Source: Atlanticothrix silvestris CENA357
Lineage (GTDB): Bacteria; Cyanobacteriota; Cyanobacteriia; Cyanobacteriales; Nostocaceae
Assembly (NCBI RefSeq): GCF_016056295.1
Contig: NZ_JAECZB010000008.1
Span: forward strand, 1-64,000
Reading direction: 5' to 3'
DNA: 64,000 nucleotides
Below are positions 34,642 to 43,571 of this stretch, piece by piece. Positions within the stretch are counted from its first letter, which is position 1; each line of letters opens with the position of its first letter. A model generated the notes under the pieces. That model made no database searches and was not told the DNA's origin. It saw only the letters and a list, made by a program, of their open reading frames with translations. A program made the translations under genes and the position numbers.

Positions 34642-37600
34642 ATGGAATTGCCCAAGCAAAGACGCAGGCGTGGTGTTATCCTTAGCCATCCAGGATTTCA
34701 AAAGCTTCAGGAGGCTAGGCATCAAGCCGAGATTTTAGAAAATGATGGAGCCAGATTTACCTTAGAAGAACTGAGCGATCGCACTCAATTAGCTCCTTTT
34801 ACTGTTTCCAAAATTCTGGCGCGAGTAGAAGGAGTTGATAAACAATCTCTTAATTACTTTTTTAGAGCTTTTAGCTTAGAACTGACACCAAGCGATTATG
34901 TCAGAGCAGGTATTGAGGAAGGTTCTAGAAAGCGGGAAAATTTAAATACAGAGACTAAAAAAACAATTAAAAATTTAGTGGACTGGGGTGAAGCTGTTGA
35001 TGTGTCCATTTTTTTTGGACGCATAGATGAACTTAGTAAGTTAAAATACTGGATTATCAACGATCGCTGTCGTTTGGTGACACTGCTAGGGATGGGTGGA
35101 ATGGGCAAAACTTCCCTATCAGTAAAACTAGCACAGCAGATTCAAGAGCAGTTTGAGTTTGTGGTGTGGCGCAGTCTCCGTAATAGTCCACCTCTGGGAG
35201 AACTGTTAAAAAACCTACTCCAATTCTTCGCCAGTGGACAACCAATCAATTTATCGGAAAATCTGCAAGTTCTTATCTCGCAATTCATGGCACATTTGCG
35301 ATCGCACCGTTGTCTGGTAATTTTGGACAATGCAGAATCAGTTTTAGATAGTGGTGAGCAATCGGGACACTACCAGCCTGGATATGAAGACTATGGACAA
35401 CTCCTGAACCAGATAGGAGAAACAACACATCAAAGCTGCGTATTGTTAACGAGTCGAGAAAAAGTCCCAGAAGTTGCAGCCTTAGAAGGAGAAAATCTGC
35501 CAGTACGTTCATGGCAACTAACGGGCTTGAGTGCGATTGCTGCTTTAGAATTGGTAAGAACTAAAAATTTCTTTTGTGGCTCAGATATAGATTGGCAAAA
35601 CTTAATTCAACACTACGCAGGTAATCCCCTAGCTCTTAAGATTATTGCTACTACCATTCAAGAGTTATTTAATGGCAATAGCGCTGATTTTTTTGCTCAC
35701 GGTTCTACTGTTTTTGGTAGTATATACGACTTACTCAATCAGCAGTTTCATCGCCTTTCATCTCTAGAAAAAGACTTGATTTATTGGCTAGCAATTAATC
35801 GAGAAGCTATCACATTAGCAGAGTTATGTGCTGATTTAGTTTTACCTGTATCATCCATAAAATTGTTAGAGGCGTTAGAGTCTCTCAATCGGCGAAGTCT
35901 GATTGAAAAAAAGACAATCCCAGAAACTGCTGTCCACTTTACCCTCCAACCTGCGGTAATGGAATATGTGACAGATCAATTCATACAGCAGGTGTGTGCA
36001 GAAATTCTGGGGAAACCTGTGATCAATTCTCCACTTTTTAACAGCCACGCTCTCATTAAAGCTACTACCAAAGATTATCTGCGAGTTGTCCAAACTAAAC
36101 TTATCCTTCAACCTGTAATTGAGCGCTTGTTACAAAAACTGCGAACTAAACAGGCAATTGTAACTCGGCTCACGCAGATTTTGCACACACTTAAACAGTC
36201 ATCTCCCTATACCGAACCGGAACCCGGATATACAGCTGGTAATATTCTTAATCTTCTCTGTCACCTGCAAATTGATTTAACTGGTTATGACTTTTCTTAT
36301 TTGACAATTTGGCAAGCTTATCTTCAAGATACTCCTTTGAAGAAAGTTAACTTCGCTCATACCGATTTATCAAAATCTGTATTTGCAAAAACATTCTCTA
36401 CAGTCATTTCTGTAGCATTTAGCCCGGATGGTAAAACTTTAGCAACAGGTCATTTCGACGGTTATTTTCGATTATGGGATGTCGCCGGCGGTCAACAGTT
36501 AATTGCCTATCAAGGACATGTCGGTTTGATTTGGTCTATTGTTTTTAGTCCAGATGGTAACATTTTGGTTACTGGGGGGCAAGACGAAAAAATTAAACTT
36601 TGGAATGTTACAACTGGACAGTGTGAGAAAACTTTAGAAGACCATCAAAGTGGAGTCGTTTGTGTTATCTTTACCCGTGATGGGAATACATTAATTAGTA
36701 GTAGTCACGACTCTAGCATTAGGCTTTGGAATCTGAGCCTGGGAGAATGCACCCAAATATTGCAAGGACATAGCAGTAGAGTCTGGTCAATAGCGTTTAA
36801 TCTACAAGGCGACATCCTTATTAGTGGCAGTGAAGATCACACTATCAAACTCTGGGATTTAGCTACAGGCTCATGTATCAAAACTTTATCAGGACATACT
36901 GACTGGCTCAAGTCGATCGCTTTTAGTTCATCAGGGATACTTGCCAGTGGTAGCTTAGATCGAACAATTCGACTTTGGGATATCAACAGCGGTAATTGTA
37001 TTGGCGTTTTAACAGGACATTTAAATGGCATACTAGCGATCGCCTTTGTCAAAGATGGAAGTATCTTAGCTAGTTGTAGTATTGATGGCACGATTCGACT
37101 TTGGGATATTACCACACAAAAATGTCTTAAAACCCTGCAAGGACATACTAATTCTATTGATGCGATCGCTGTTAATTCCCAAGGAACCCTGATTGCTAGC
37201 GGTGCTGATGACTTCTCACTGAGGTTATGGGATGTTACCAGTGGGGAGTGTTTGCGGACATTTAAGGGCAGAAATAACTGGGTAAAAACTATAGCTTGTA
37301 GTCCCATTTTACCTAGTGCTTCTCCTCAATCAAAGATGCTACCGATGATTGTAAGTGGTAATGAAGACCGTACCGTTAGATTGTGGACAGCAGAAGGTGA
37401 ATGTCGTGTTTTATCTGGGCACACAGATTTAATTTTTGCTGTAGACTTTACTCTTGATGGTAGTACTATCGCTAGTGGTAGCGCAGATCAAACAATTCGG
37501 TTATGGGATGTAGCAACAAATCAGTGTACCAAAGTCTTGCAAGGGCATACAGGTATGGTGACAGGAGTCGCATTTAGTCCCAACGGTCGTTTGTTAGCCA

Positions 37601-38280
37601 GTAGCAGTTATGACAACAACAGTAGATTGTGGGATGCATTAACAGGACAACTTCTTGATACTTTTCCAGTACATCTAGGAATGTCAGTGGCTTTTAGCCC
37701 CGATGGCACAAAATTAGCATTTGGTAGCTTTAATAACACAGTGAATATTTGGGATATTGCCACTCGACAATGTTATCAAACCTTTACAGGACATCGTAAT
37801 TGGGTTTGGTGGATTGCTTTTAGTCCTGATGGCCGGACTTTTGCCACTGGCGGTAGCGTCGAGGGAATCATCAGATTATGGAATATAGAAACAGGAAAAT
37901 GTCTGCATATTCTCCAAGCCCATCGAGATATGCTTTGGGCGATCGCTTTTAATCCTGATGGTACAATCCTAGCTAGTAGTAGCAGTGACGGTACAATCAA
38001 ACTTTGGGATATCGCAGAGGGTCGCTGTATTGCCACCCTAGAAGGGCATAATACTTGGGTCATGTGCATTGCTTTTAGCCCTGATGGTAATATCCTTATT
38101 GCTGGAGGTGGGTATGCTGCGATTAAATTTTGGGATATGCAGACGAAAAAGTGCATTACCACTCTCAAAGCAGAACAAATGTATGAAAAGATGAATATTT
38201 TTGGTGTTACAAGTTTGACAGAGGCACAGAAATCAAATTTGTTGACTCTTGGCGCAGTTGATATCCTAGTATCCAGGTAG
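34642..38280 (+). CDS. HTH-STAND (NB-ARC-like) NTPase-WD40 giant protein
   Basis: Protein of 1212 residues. N-terminus (1-90): a helix-turn-helix-like domain (FTLEELSDRTQLAPFTVSKIL, then SLNYFFRAFSLELTPSDY) of the type seen on cyanobacterial STAND and vWA-MoxR-associated proteins. Then the NB-ARC-like STAND NTPase: FFGRIDELSKL, P-loop GMGGMGKTS near 150-158, Walker B CLVILDNAESVL near 224, sensor LLTSREKV near 268 and GNPLALKII near 328. A winged-helix/helical linker and a short pentapeptide-like stretch (LTGYDFSYLTIWQAYLQDT) precede 14 WD40 repeats (about 586-1190; cores such as IRLWDINSG), enough for two seven-bladed propellers. Likely a sensor that assembles on ligand binding. The gene is monocistronic, with a terminator at 38382. 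Confidence 0.88.
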   Translation: MELPKQRRRRGVILSHPGFQKLQEARHQAEILENDGARFTLEELSDRTQLAPFTVSKILARVEGVDKQSLNYFFRAFSLELTPSDYVRAGIEEGSRKRENLNTETKKTIKNLVDWGEAVDVSIFFGRIDELSKLKYWIINDRCRLVTLLGMGGMGKTSLSVKLAQQIQEQFEFVVWRSLRNSPPLGELLKNLLQFFASGQPINLSENLQVLISQFMAHLRSHRCLVILDNAESVLDSGEQSGHYQPGYEDYGQLLNQIGETTHQSCVLLTSREKVPEVAALEGENLPVRSWQLTGLSAIAALELVRTKNFFCGSDIDWQNLIQHYAGNPLALKIIATTIQELFNGNSADFFAHGSTVFGSIYDLLNQQFHRLSSLEKDLIYWLAINREAITLAELCADLVLPVSSIKLLEALESLNRRSLIEKKTIPETAVHFTLQPAVMEYVTDQFIQQVCAEILGKPVINSPLFNSHALIKATTKDYLRVVQTKLILQPVIERLLQKLRTKQAIVTRLTQILHTLKQSSPYTEPEPGYTAGNILNLLCHLQIDLTGYDFSYLTIWQAYLQDTPLKKVNFAHTDLSKSVFAKTFSTVISVAFSPDGKTLATGHFDGYFRLWDVAGGQQLIAYQGHVGLIWSIVFSPDGNILVTGGQDEKIKLWNVTTGQCEKTLEDHQSGVVCVIFTRDGNTLISSSHDSSIRLWNLSLGECTQILQGHSSRVWSIAFNLQGDILISGSEDHTIKLWDLATGSCIKTLSGHTDWLKSIAFSSSGILASGSLDRTIRLWDINSGNCIGVLTGHLNGILAIAFVKDGSILASCSIDGTIRLWDITTQKCLKTLQGHTNSIDAIAVNSQGTLIASGADDFSLRLWDVTSGECLRTFKGRNNWVKTIACSPILPSASPQSKMLPMIVSGNEDRTVRLWTAEGECRVLSGHTDLIFAVDFTLDGSTIASGSADQTIRLWDVATNQCTKVLQGHTGMVTGVAFSPNGRLLASSSYDNNSRLWDALTGQLLDTFPVHLGMSVAFSPDGTKLAFGSFNNTVNIWDIATRQCYQTFTGHRNWVWWIAFSPDGRTFATGGSVEGIIRLWNIETGKCLHILQAHRDMLWAIAFNPDGTILASSSSDGTIKLWDIAEGRCIATLEGHNTWVMCIAFSPDGNILIAGGGYAAIKFWDMQTKKCITTLKAEQMYEKMNIFGVTSLTEAQKSNLLTLGAVDILVSR

Positions 38281-38381
38281 CCTATTCGTATTGGTAAATA
38301 CGAGAATACATTAGACATCCAATCAAATAATTTAAGCACGCTGTCACCATAAAATTTAAGCTTCAAATGGAAATAAAGTAA

Positions 38382-38409
38382 AACCCCAGAACTGGGAATT
38401 TCTGGGGTT
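38382..38409 (+). terminator. Terminator-like hairpin after the STAND/WD40 gene
   Basis: Arms AACCCCAGAA (38382-38391) and TTCTGGGGTT (38400-38409), perfect, 8-base loop. A T run is short (GTTG). It lies 100 bp past the stop. Confidence 0.55.
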
Positions 38410-38661
38410 GTTAACCTGACCACCTTTATATTTGTAATTGAAAAATCTTTAAAATGCCCCCTCTCTCAAAGACATAAATATCTGATTTGTGTCTGATACA
38501 TATTTAAATGTGTTTCTACACGATTGATCACAAATTTGTTTTAATTCGTAGATTATTCTAGGGCTGGAGTTCATGTATTGTTAATCCAGAATAAACACAA
38601 TATAAAAATTATACTTTTTCTACATTTAAATATATTAAAATAAAGGATATAACTCAATAGC

Positions 38662-38796
38662 TTATGTCTAAATACATGTTTTATTTGCCTTGATTTATAG
38701 ACAGATATGATTGAAACTAAAAACATCATGTACCACATGATTGTAGCCAAAAAGTGACAGAAAGCCTTACTAATGTCCGCAAATGCGGACATTTTT
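38662..38796 (+). ncRNA. Candidate structured RNA, copy 1 of a tandem pair
   Basis: Unit begins TTATGTCTAAATA and ends in a strong intrinsic terminator: AATGTCCGC (38772-38780), AAAT loop, GCGGACATT (38785-38793), then TTT. Upstream is a perfect hairpin, ATCATGT (38725-38731) with ACATGAT (38735-38741). The unit aligns with the next one at a near-constant offset of about 170 bp, including TTATGTCYAAATA, TTTGC..CTTGATTT, the hairpin and TTAC before the terminator. No gene lies upstream on this strand apart from the already terminated STAND gene. The 5' end is uncertain. Confidence 0.5.
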
Positions 38797-38830
38797 ATGT
38801 TTATACATTCGGTTAAGTAAGATATATAGA

Positions 38831-38975
38831 TTATGTCCAAATAATTAGTATTTGCTACTTGATTTTTTAAGCTTGTTGATCAACAATGAATATACAATCT
38901 GACAAGATTGTTACCCATAAAAGTAACAATTGCCCCTTACTTTTAGTCCGCGATCGCGGACTTTATTTATTTTTA
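38831..38975 (+). ncRNA. Candidate structured RNA, copy 2 of a tandem pair
   Basis: Second unit, beginning TTATGTCCAAATA and ending in hairpin AGTCCGC (38945-38951), GATC loop, GCGGACT (38956-38962), then TTATTTATTTTT. The upper hairpin pairs ACAATCT (38894-38900) with AGATTGT (38905-38911). Its base pairs differ from copy 1 on both sides of the stem, so the structure is kept by compensatory change. An alternative hairpin, TTGTTAC (38908-38914) with GTAACAA (38923-38929), overlaps the first, so two exclusive folds are possible. Confidence 0.5.
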
Positions 38976-39274
38976 TTAAACTGTTTATTAAGATAAATAA
39001 ATCTTAGTAAAATATTTTTTTATAAAAATATTAAATCTACTCAAACTTATTCAAGATTTGGACAATAAAATTTTAAAACCCTTGATGTAAAATTTAGAAG
39101 GCTGCACCTTTTATTTTAAAATCGGGTATAAATATTTAACTGCTTATATGTAGCGATCGCTATGTGCAAATTTACAGCAAATGTAGCAAAACAATAATCA
39201 TAATCTAAATTCGGTAAGCTAGAGTAAGCTACTGCGATACCATTTTTATAATGTAAATCACATAACATCAGCTT

Positions 39275-39631
39275 ATGCAGCCAGATTCTTTAGCAACTGA
39301 GGTGATTCTGACACATCCGCGTCAGTCACTCGGCAAAGTCCAACTCGATTGGACACCCCAACCAGGAAACTATCTCGATTTTGAAGGTAAAACTTACGCG
39401 GTTTTAGAACGCCGTCACAGATACCAACTTAAATTAGGACGTTACCGCTTAAACAATATAGCCCTGTATGTGCAATCTGCTCAAAGACCAGCAGAGAAAA
39501 GTTTAGTAGCAGGACGTTGGGTAGTAGGTGATGCCACTTGTCGCTACAATGCTCATTCTGAGATTATTCGCTGTGCAGTCAAACCAGACGGGCCTTGTGA
39601 ATGTTGCCATTTCTACGAAAAAACCAAGTAA
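39275..39631 (+). CDS. DUF6464 family cyanobacterial protein
   Basis: Protein of 118 residues. The first half (TEVILTHPRQSLGKVQLDWTPQPGNYLDFEGKTYAVLERRHRYQ) resembles a small beta-barrel. The C-terminal DATCRYNAHSEIIRCAVKPDGPCECCHFYE has five Cys (four in a CxVxPxGPCxCC-like pattern) that could bind metal. I place it in the DUF6464 family by this C-terminal pattern. Function unknown. Convergent with fmt (8 bp gap). Confidence 0.7.
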   Translation: MQPDSLATEVILTHPRQSLGKVQLDWTPQPGNYLDFEGKTYAVLERRHRYQLKLGRYRLNNIALYVQSAQRPAEKSLVAGRWVVGDATCRYNAHSEIIRCAVKPDGPCECCHFYEKTK

Positions 39632-39639
39632 GACATCTT

Positions 39640-40641
39640 TCAACCTTCTGCAAACACTTCTCCTACAGCTAAGCGAGTACCATTAACAAAATCCCATCCC
39701 GATTGGGGACGTTTGCCAGCTGGCTGAACTTCTTGCAACAACAACAAACCCTCGCCAGTTTGAGCGATTGCTCCAATTCCCTTGGCGATGCTTACTACTT
39801 CCCCTGGATTACCCGATAGATTTGATAAATCAGGCAGTTTTTGAAGTATGCTTTGTAAATCTTTTGGTAGTTGGCGATCGTAGGCAGAACCAAGGGGAAT
39901 GGTAGCCGTTATCTTTAGTGGTTGGTTGCGAAATGTAGTAATGCAGTTTGGGTAAAAGCCTCGAATTTGATTGTGTAATTGAATAGCACTTTTTGACCAA
40001 TCTAACCCGTAATTTTGCTTTTGAATCAAAGGTGCATAAGTCGCTTGCGAATTATCTTGAGGAATCGGTTCAATTTTCTGATGTTCTAGTTTCCAAAGAG
40101 TTTCTAGCAATAAATCTCCACCAATTGCAGATAGCCTATCGCCTAAATCTTGGGCATTATCTAATAATCCAATGGGTGTAGTTGCTTTCAGTAACATTGC
40201 CCCAGTATCCATACCTGCATCCATTAACATTGTGGTGATGCCTGTTTCCTTCTCATCGTTATACAGACACCACTGAATCGGAGCTGCACCTCGATATTTA
40301 GGTAAAATTGAGCCATGTACATTAATACAACCCAACTTCGGCATATCTAAAATTTGTGGCGATAAAATCTGTCCATAAGCAACAACCACAAACACATCTG
40401 CGTCTGATTCTTGGAGTTTGGTTAAAGTTTCAACGTCTTTTTTCACTTGTTGGGGTTGCCATACTGGTATATTATGAGCCACGGCAACGTTTTTGACTGG
40501 TGAAGGAGTAAGTTTATTTCCTCGCTCCCGACGTTTATCTGGTTGAGTAACGACTGCCAAAACTTCAAATTCTGGTTGATTTAGTAACTTTTCTAAAGTG
40601 GGGACGGCAAACTGAGGAGTACCAAAAAAAACTACTTTCAT
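39640..40641 (-). CDS. fmt: Methionyl-tRNA formyltransferase
   Basis: Formylates initiator Met-tRNA using 10-formyl-tetrahydrofolate. The N-terminus [19 protein letters not shown] and the catalytic segment [19 protein letters not shown] are diagnostic, followed by [12 protein letters not shown]. The C-terminal domain ends in the usual [11 protein letters not shown]. The ATG at 40641 is chosen over a GTG 54 bp upstream because the family begins exactly MKVVFFG. Length (333) is normal. Confidence 0.96.
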   Translation of the reverse strand: MKVVFFGTPQFAVPTLEKLLNQPEFEVLAVVTQPDKRRERGNKLTPSPVKNVAVAHNIPVWQPQQVKKDVETLTKLQESDADVFVVVAYGQILSPQILDMPKLGCINVHGSILPKYRGAAPIQWCLYNDEKETGITTMLMDAGMDTGAMLLKATTPIGLLDNAQDLGDRLSAIGGDLLLETLWKLEHQKIEPIPQDNSQATYAPLIQKQNYGLDWSKSAIQLHNQIRGFYPNCITTFRNQPLKITATIPLGSAYDRQLPKDLQSILQKLPDLSNLSGNPGEVVSIAKGIGAIAQTGEGLLLLQEVQPAGKRPQSGWDFVNGTRLAVGEVFAEG

Positions 40642-41453
40642 TAGTTTTGAGCCAATAGTCAATACTAACCACTGACAAATGATAGCTGATACCACAATTT
40701 TCGATCAGGCTTTTGCAAGGCAAATTTATTGTTATGCAATTAGATGGCGTGATCTTGGCGGAATTGATGTTTATTTGGTAAGCTTATGAGCAAGTTGTTA
40801 GCAAATAACCTACTATTAACAGTACACTTGTAAGTTTATTTGGCTAGAAGTGTAGTTGTGTTCTCAAATAGGATTGTATTCTCGCATTTTTGACAGATTG
40901 TTAGCAATTTCCATTTCATGGTGGATGCTAACGGTGCTTTTCGAGTATTATATGTTGTGCGTCATCTTTCCCAGCTTTTAAAGTAACGCCTCACTTCTAC
41001 CGTTATCAGGGTCTGTGCTGTTGTAGCAGGATATAAATAGGGAAGTTTCCTGCGGTTTAGCTGTTGCTAACGCCATTCCCAACAGTTCAGCATATTCTGC
41101 TCCACTTCTGTGCTGCTAGTATCTGTGGCTTACACGATATGCTTAATACTTTTTAACCAATGCCAATTATCTGGTGCGGTTGGATATTAAAAGCAGCAAA
41201 AGTCTATTTTATCCAGTAATTATTTAATGAGTCTGCGTCTATTTTGTGCTGGTGTTTTTTACGTAAAATATCGTAAATGGCAGGTAAAAGGGTGAACAAT
41301 GATACTGAACTTTTGTAAAAATCTACAAACTTAAAGAAATTATCTCGTTAAACCTTTGAGTTTGTTGTTATACCTGTAATCATCACCTCCCCTTTGCTAC
41401 ATAGTCATTGCTCCTTACACAGCAACCACCCCTCTACTCTAGAGAGTCCACAC
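40642..41453. other. Long intergenic region without recognised gene
   Basis: About 800 bp between divergent fmt and a secreted protein. No ORF of good quality on either strand. A palindrome TTTTACGTAAAA lies at 41257-41268. The base composition is ordinary, not strongly AT-rich as in other gaps, so a non-coding RNA or a decayed gene is possible. I compared it by eye with tmRNA, SRP RNA and RNase P RNA signatures and saw none. Confidence 0.5.
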
Positions 41454-42782
41454 ATGCTTAAACCCCTCTTGCTGTCAGGATGGTTCCGCGTTCAACCATT
41501 TCTCAATTATGTTGTTGTTGTGATGCTGATTGCTCCCTTAATTGCAGCATCAGGTCACTCTACCTCAGCGAAACAATCGCAAGCAGTAGCAAAAATTGCT
41601 TCTGAGACTGGAGACTCTGACTTTGTACCACAGGAAGTGGCTACTATTAGCCAACCTGATTTAGCTGAAATATTAAAACCATCTGAAGTTTACTCTGGAA
41701 CTGAAGAGTCTGACTCTGCGCGGTTGACAATGGATGGTGTTGGGGAAGTGCCAATATTACAAGAAGACAAAATAGAGTCTTTGGTAGTAGAAGATTATTC
41801 CGTATCAAGTAGCAATTTAGCTACTGCTGATACATTGGCAGCAGTGGAACTCGCGCCGATCCCAGAGATGCCTGTTAATAAATTAAATGTAATACAAAAA
41901 TTAAAAGCTGCAAAAATCCAATCTTTGACAAGAGAAAATAATTCTCTATCCAAGAAAGTTCCTGTTGTTAAATCATTAGCAGCAGTTCACGTTGCGCCAA
42001 TAACACCAATTCTTACAGAATCGCAACCAAATTCCACAACGGAAGTACCAATCACAAAACAACCTGATCAAGAACAAGCAGTACAAGCAGATCCAATAGG
42101 AAGTCCTCATCCGATCCCTTGGAAATGGATTTTAGGAACTCAGGAGACTATTGGTGCCAAAGGTAGTTCTGGAGTGCGCTATTACCGTAGTGTGCCTGTG
42201 ATTTCTCCTGATGGAAAGTATGCGGTTTATAGCAGGGTACAAATGGAAGTAAAACCCGAAATGTACAACAGCAGGGTTACTAGTGTTCTATTTGTAGAAG
42301 ATAAACAAACTAAGAAGTTGCGGGTGATGGCTTCTACTGCTTCTGTAAACGATCCTTTATTAAGTACAAATGTTGCATCGTCAGAACAAGAAGATAAAAA
42401 TGGCAAAATAGGGGTGTTAGTTCCTGTTAGCTGGTCGGAAAAAGGCGATCGCTTTTTAGCCCGTAAGTTTGAAGGGATATTTAACACAGGCGATGCGACA
42501 GATCATGCAGTAATTTGGGATCGGCAAAAAGATCATGCCAATACTGTTGCTCCATCTCAAGAAGAAGATGGGCATGAGAAAATTGCTGTGTTATTAGGTT
42601 GGAGTAAAAATCAACCAGATCGCGTTCTGTTCCGTGCAGGCGAAATGGGAGACGAAAACTGGCCTTTGGTACAAGTTGGCACTGACGGTAAGACAATAAA
42701 TACCACAGATACAGATCAACCTATTACCTTCGGTCAAAAAATTACAGAAGTTTGGGCAGGGCCACAAGTCGCTTCTAGATAG
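41454..42782 (+). CDS. Putative secreted/anchored protein with TolB-like propeller remnant
   Basis: Protein of 442 residues. An N-terminal hydrophobic segment (FLNYVVVVMLIAPLIAASG, about 17-35) is a signal or anchor. Residues 40-240 are a Ser/Thr/Pro/Glu-rich linker with repeated charged stretches. The C-terminal part (from about WKWILGTQETIGAKG) has propeller-like strands (VPVISPDGKYAVYSRVQMEV, SVLFVEDKQTKKLRVMA, VPVSWSEKGDRFLARKF, HAVIWDRQKDH) as in PD40/TolB-like repeats. ATG at 41454 is preferred; a TTG 60 bp upstream adds an unlikely leader. Function unknown. A good terminator follows. Confidence 0.7.
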   Translation: MLKPLLLSGWFRVQPFLNYVVVVMLIAPLIAASGHSTSAKQSQAVAKIASETGDSDFVPQEVATISQPDLAEILKPSEVYSGTEESDSARLTMDGVGEVPILQEDKIESLVVEDYSVSSSNLATADTLAAVELAPIPEMPVNKLNVIQKLKAAKIQSLTRENNSLSKKVPVVKSLAAVHVAPITPILTESQPNSTTEVPITKQPDQEQAVQADPIGSPHPIPWKWILGTQETIGAKGSSGVRYYRSVPVISPDGKYAVYSRVQMEVKPEMYNSRVTSVLFVEDKQTKKLRVMASTASVNDPLLSTNVASSEQEDKNGKIGVLVPVSWSEKGDRFLARKFEGIFNTGDATDHAVIWDRQKDHANTVAPSQEEDGHEKIAVLLGWSKNQPDRVLFRAGEMGDENWPLVQVGTDGKTINTTDTDQPITFGQKITEVWAGPQVASR

Positions 42783-42801
42783 TTTACAGAAAATTTTATC
42801 G

Positions 42802-42843
42802 TTTCCCGTTGTTACCCATAGTTAACAATGGGAAATTTGTTTT
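42802..42843 (+). terminator. Terminator of the secreted protein gene
   Basis: Arms TTTCCCGTTGTTA (42802-42814) and TTAACAATGGGAAA (42822-42835), one G-T pair, followed by TTTGTTTT. It may also serve the convergent DUF3140 gene. Confidence 0.8.
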
Positions 42844-42852
42844 CGAGAACGA

Positions 42853-43191
42853 TTAACTTTCACCTTTTAGTGGATCGTGTCCCCAATTCATTAATGAGTA
42901 GCGCCAGCGTGTATTTTCAACATCACCTCCAGGCTGCTGTGCTGAGTGGCGATGAATGTAACTAACGACTTTTTTGATATGCGATAAATCATCATCTGTA
43001 TAACTATCTTTGTTCTTTTTTAGCAAATCGATGATGCGCTTACCGGATTTGTGCCCAATTGATTCATCGTCATTTTTCTTTTGTCCCACAGATTGAGATT
43101 CTTCTGTTTCCAGCCAAGATGCTAGTTCCTTTGGTGTCATGTTGACTGAAGAATGAAACTCATCTATTACTGATTCGATTTCTTTACTCAT
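42853..43191 (-). CDS. DUF3140 family protein
   Basis: Protein of 112 residues with the DUF3140 layout: FHSSVNMTPKELASWLETEES near the start, GHKSGKRIIDLLKK in the middle, and YIHRHSAQQPGGDVENTRWRYSLMNWGHDP at the end. Function unknown; the family often sits beside DUF2945 genes, as here (9 bp downstream of one). I infer a DNA- or stress-related role only from that association. Confidence 0.8.
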   Translation of the reverse strand: MSKEIESVIDEFHSSVNMTPKELASWLETEESQSVGQKKNDDESIGHKSGKRIIDLLKKNKDSYTDDDLSHIKKVVSYIHRHSAQQPGGDVENTRWRYSLMNWGHDPLKGES

Positions 43192-43200
43192 AACGCTACA

Positions 43201-43416
43201 TTACTCTTCAATTTTCTCTAGGGCATCAAGTTTATGAGCAGCTTCTTTTCCAGTTTTGTCGCTTTTCACTAGATACTGTGGATTTTCCTTTGAGGCAGCA
43301 ACATGATGTCCACCAATATCTATAGGTGAAGTTAATTTTTTTTCTACCTTACCAGTTGTTTCACCCTGTGCCGTATTCCACTTCACCTTATCGCCTTTCT
43401 TTAATTCTTCAGTCAC
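43201..43416 (-). CDS. DUF2945 (HVA/TUDOR-like) small protein
   Basis: Protein of 71 residues: KKGDKVKWNTAQGETTGKVEKKL and ENPQYLVKSDKTGKEAAHKLDALEKI are the DUF2945 signature. A TUDOR-like barrel is expected. It is first in a two-gene unit with the DUF3140 gene. Function unknown. Confidence 0.85.
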   Translation of the reverse strand: MTEELKKGDKVKWNTAQGETTGKVEKKLTSPIDIGGHHVAASKENPQYLVKSDKTGKEAAHKLDALEKIEE

Positions 43417-43520
43417 GAATTTTTCTCTTTGCTATTTTATACATATTTATTGTGTTCGGGTGGCCAGAAAAAATTAATCAGCCGAACGATAGAAATGGGT
43501 GGCTGATCATCTGAAAAACA

Positions 43521-43553
43521 AGATCCCCGACTTTTTTAAAAAGTCGGGGATCT
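43521..43553. repeat. Perfect 16-bp inverted repeat
   Basis: Arms AGATCCCCGACTTTTT (43521-43536) and AAAAAGTCGGGGATCT (43538-43553) around a single T. It lies between the divergent DUF2945 and HD genes, where a normal terminator is not expected. The AAGTCGGGGATCT arm is a motif I recognise as recurrent in cyanobacterial intergenic repeats. Confidence 0.9.
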
Positions 43554-43571
43554 GAGTCTAAGCTAAATGAG

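Larger units (their letters stand above)
38281..39274. other. Gene-free kilobase holding tandem structured units
   Basis: About 1 kb with no credible protein gene. AT-rich. It holds the terminator of the STAND gene, two tandem related units each ending in a GTCCGC-type hairpin (separate entries), and an AT-rich stretch before the DUF6464 gene in which I see nothing else. Confidence 0.8.

Noticed and set aside
38571-38840. 89-residue ORF on the minus strand
   Set aside because: It runs antisense to the candidate RNA copy 1, has a very hydrophobic and odd composition, no ribosome-binding site, and spans the terminator hairpin.
40642-41453. RNase P RNA, tmRNA or SRP RNA
   Set aside because: None of the sequence signatures I know for these RNAs was found by eye; a covariance-model scan would decide.
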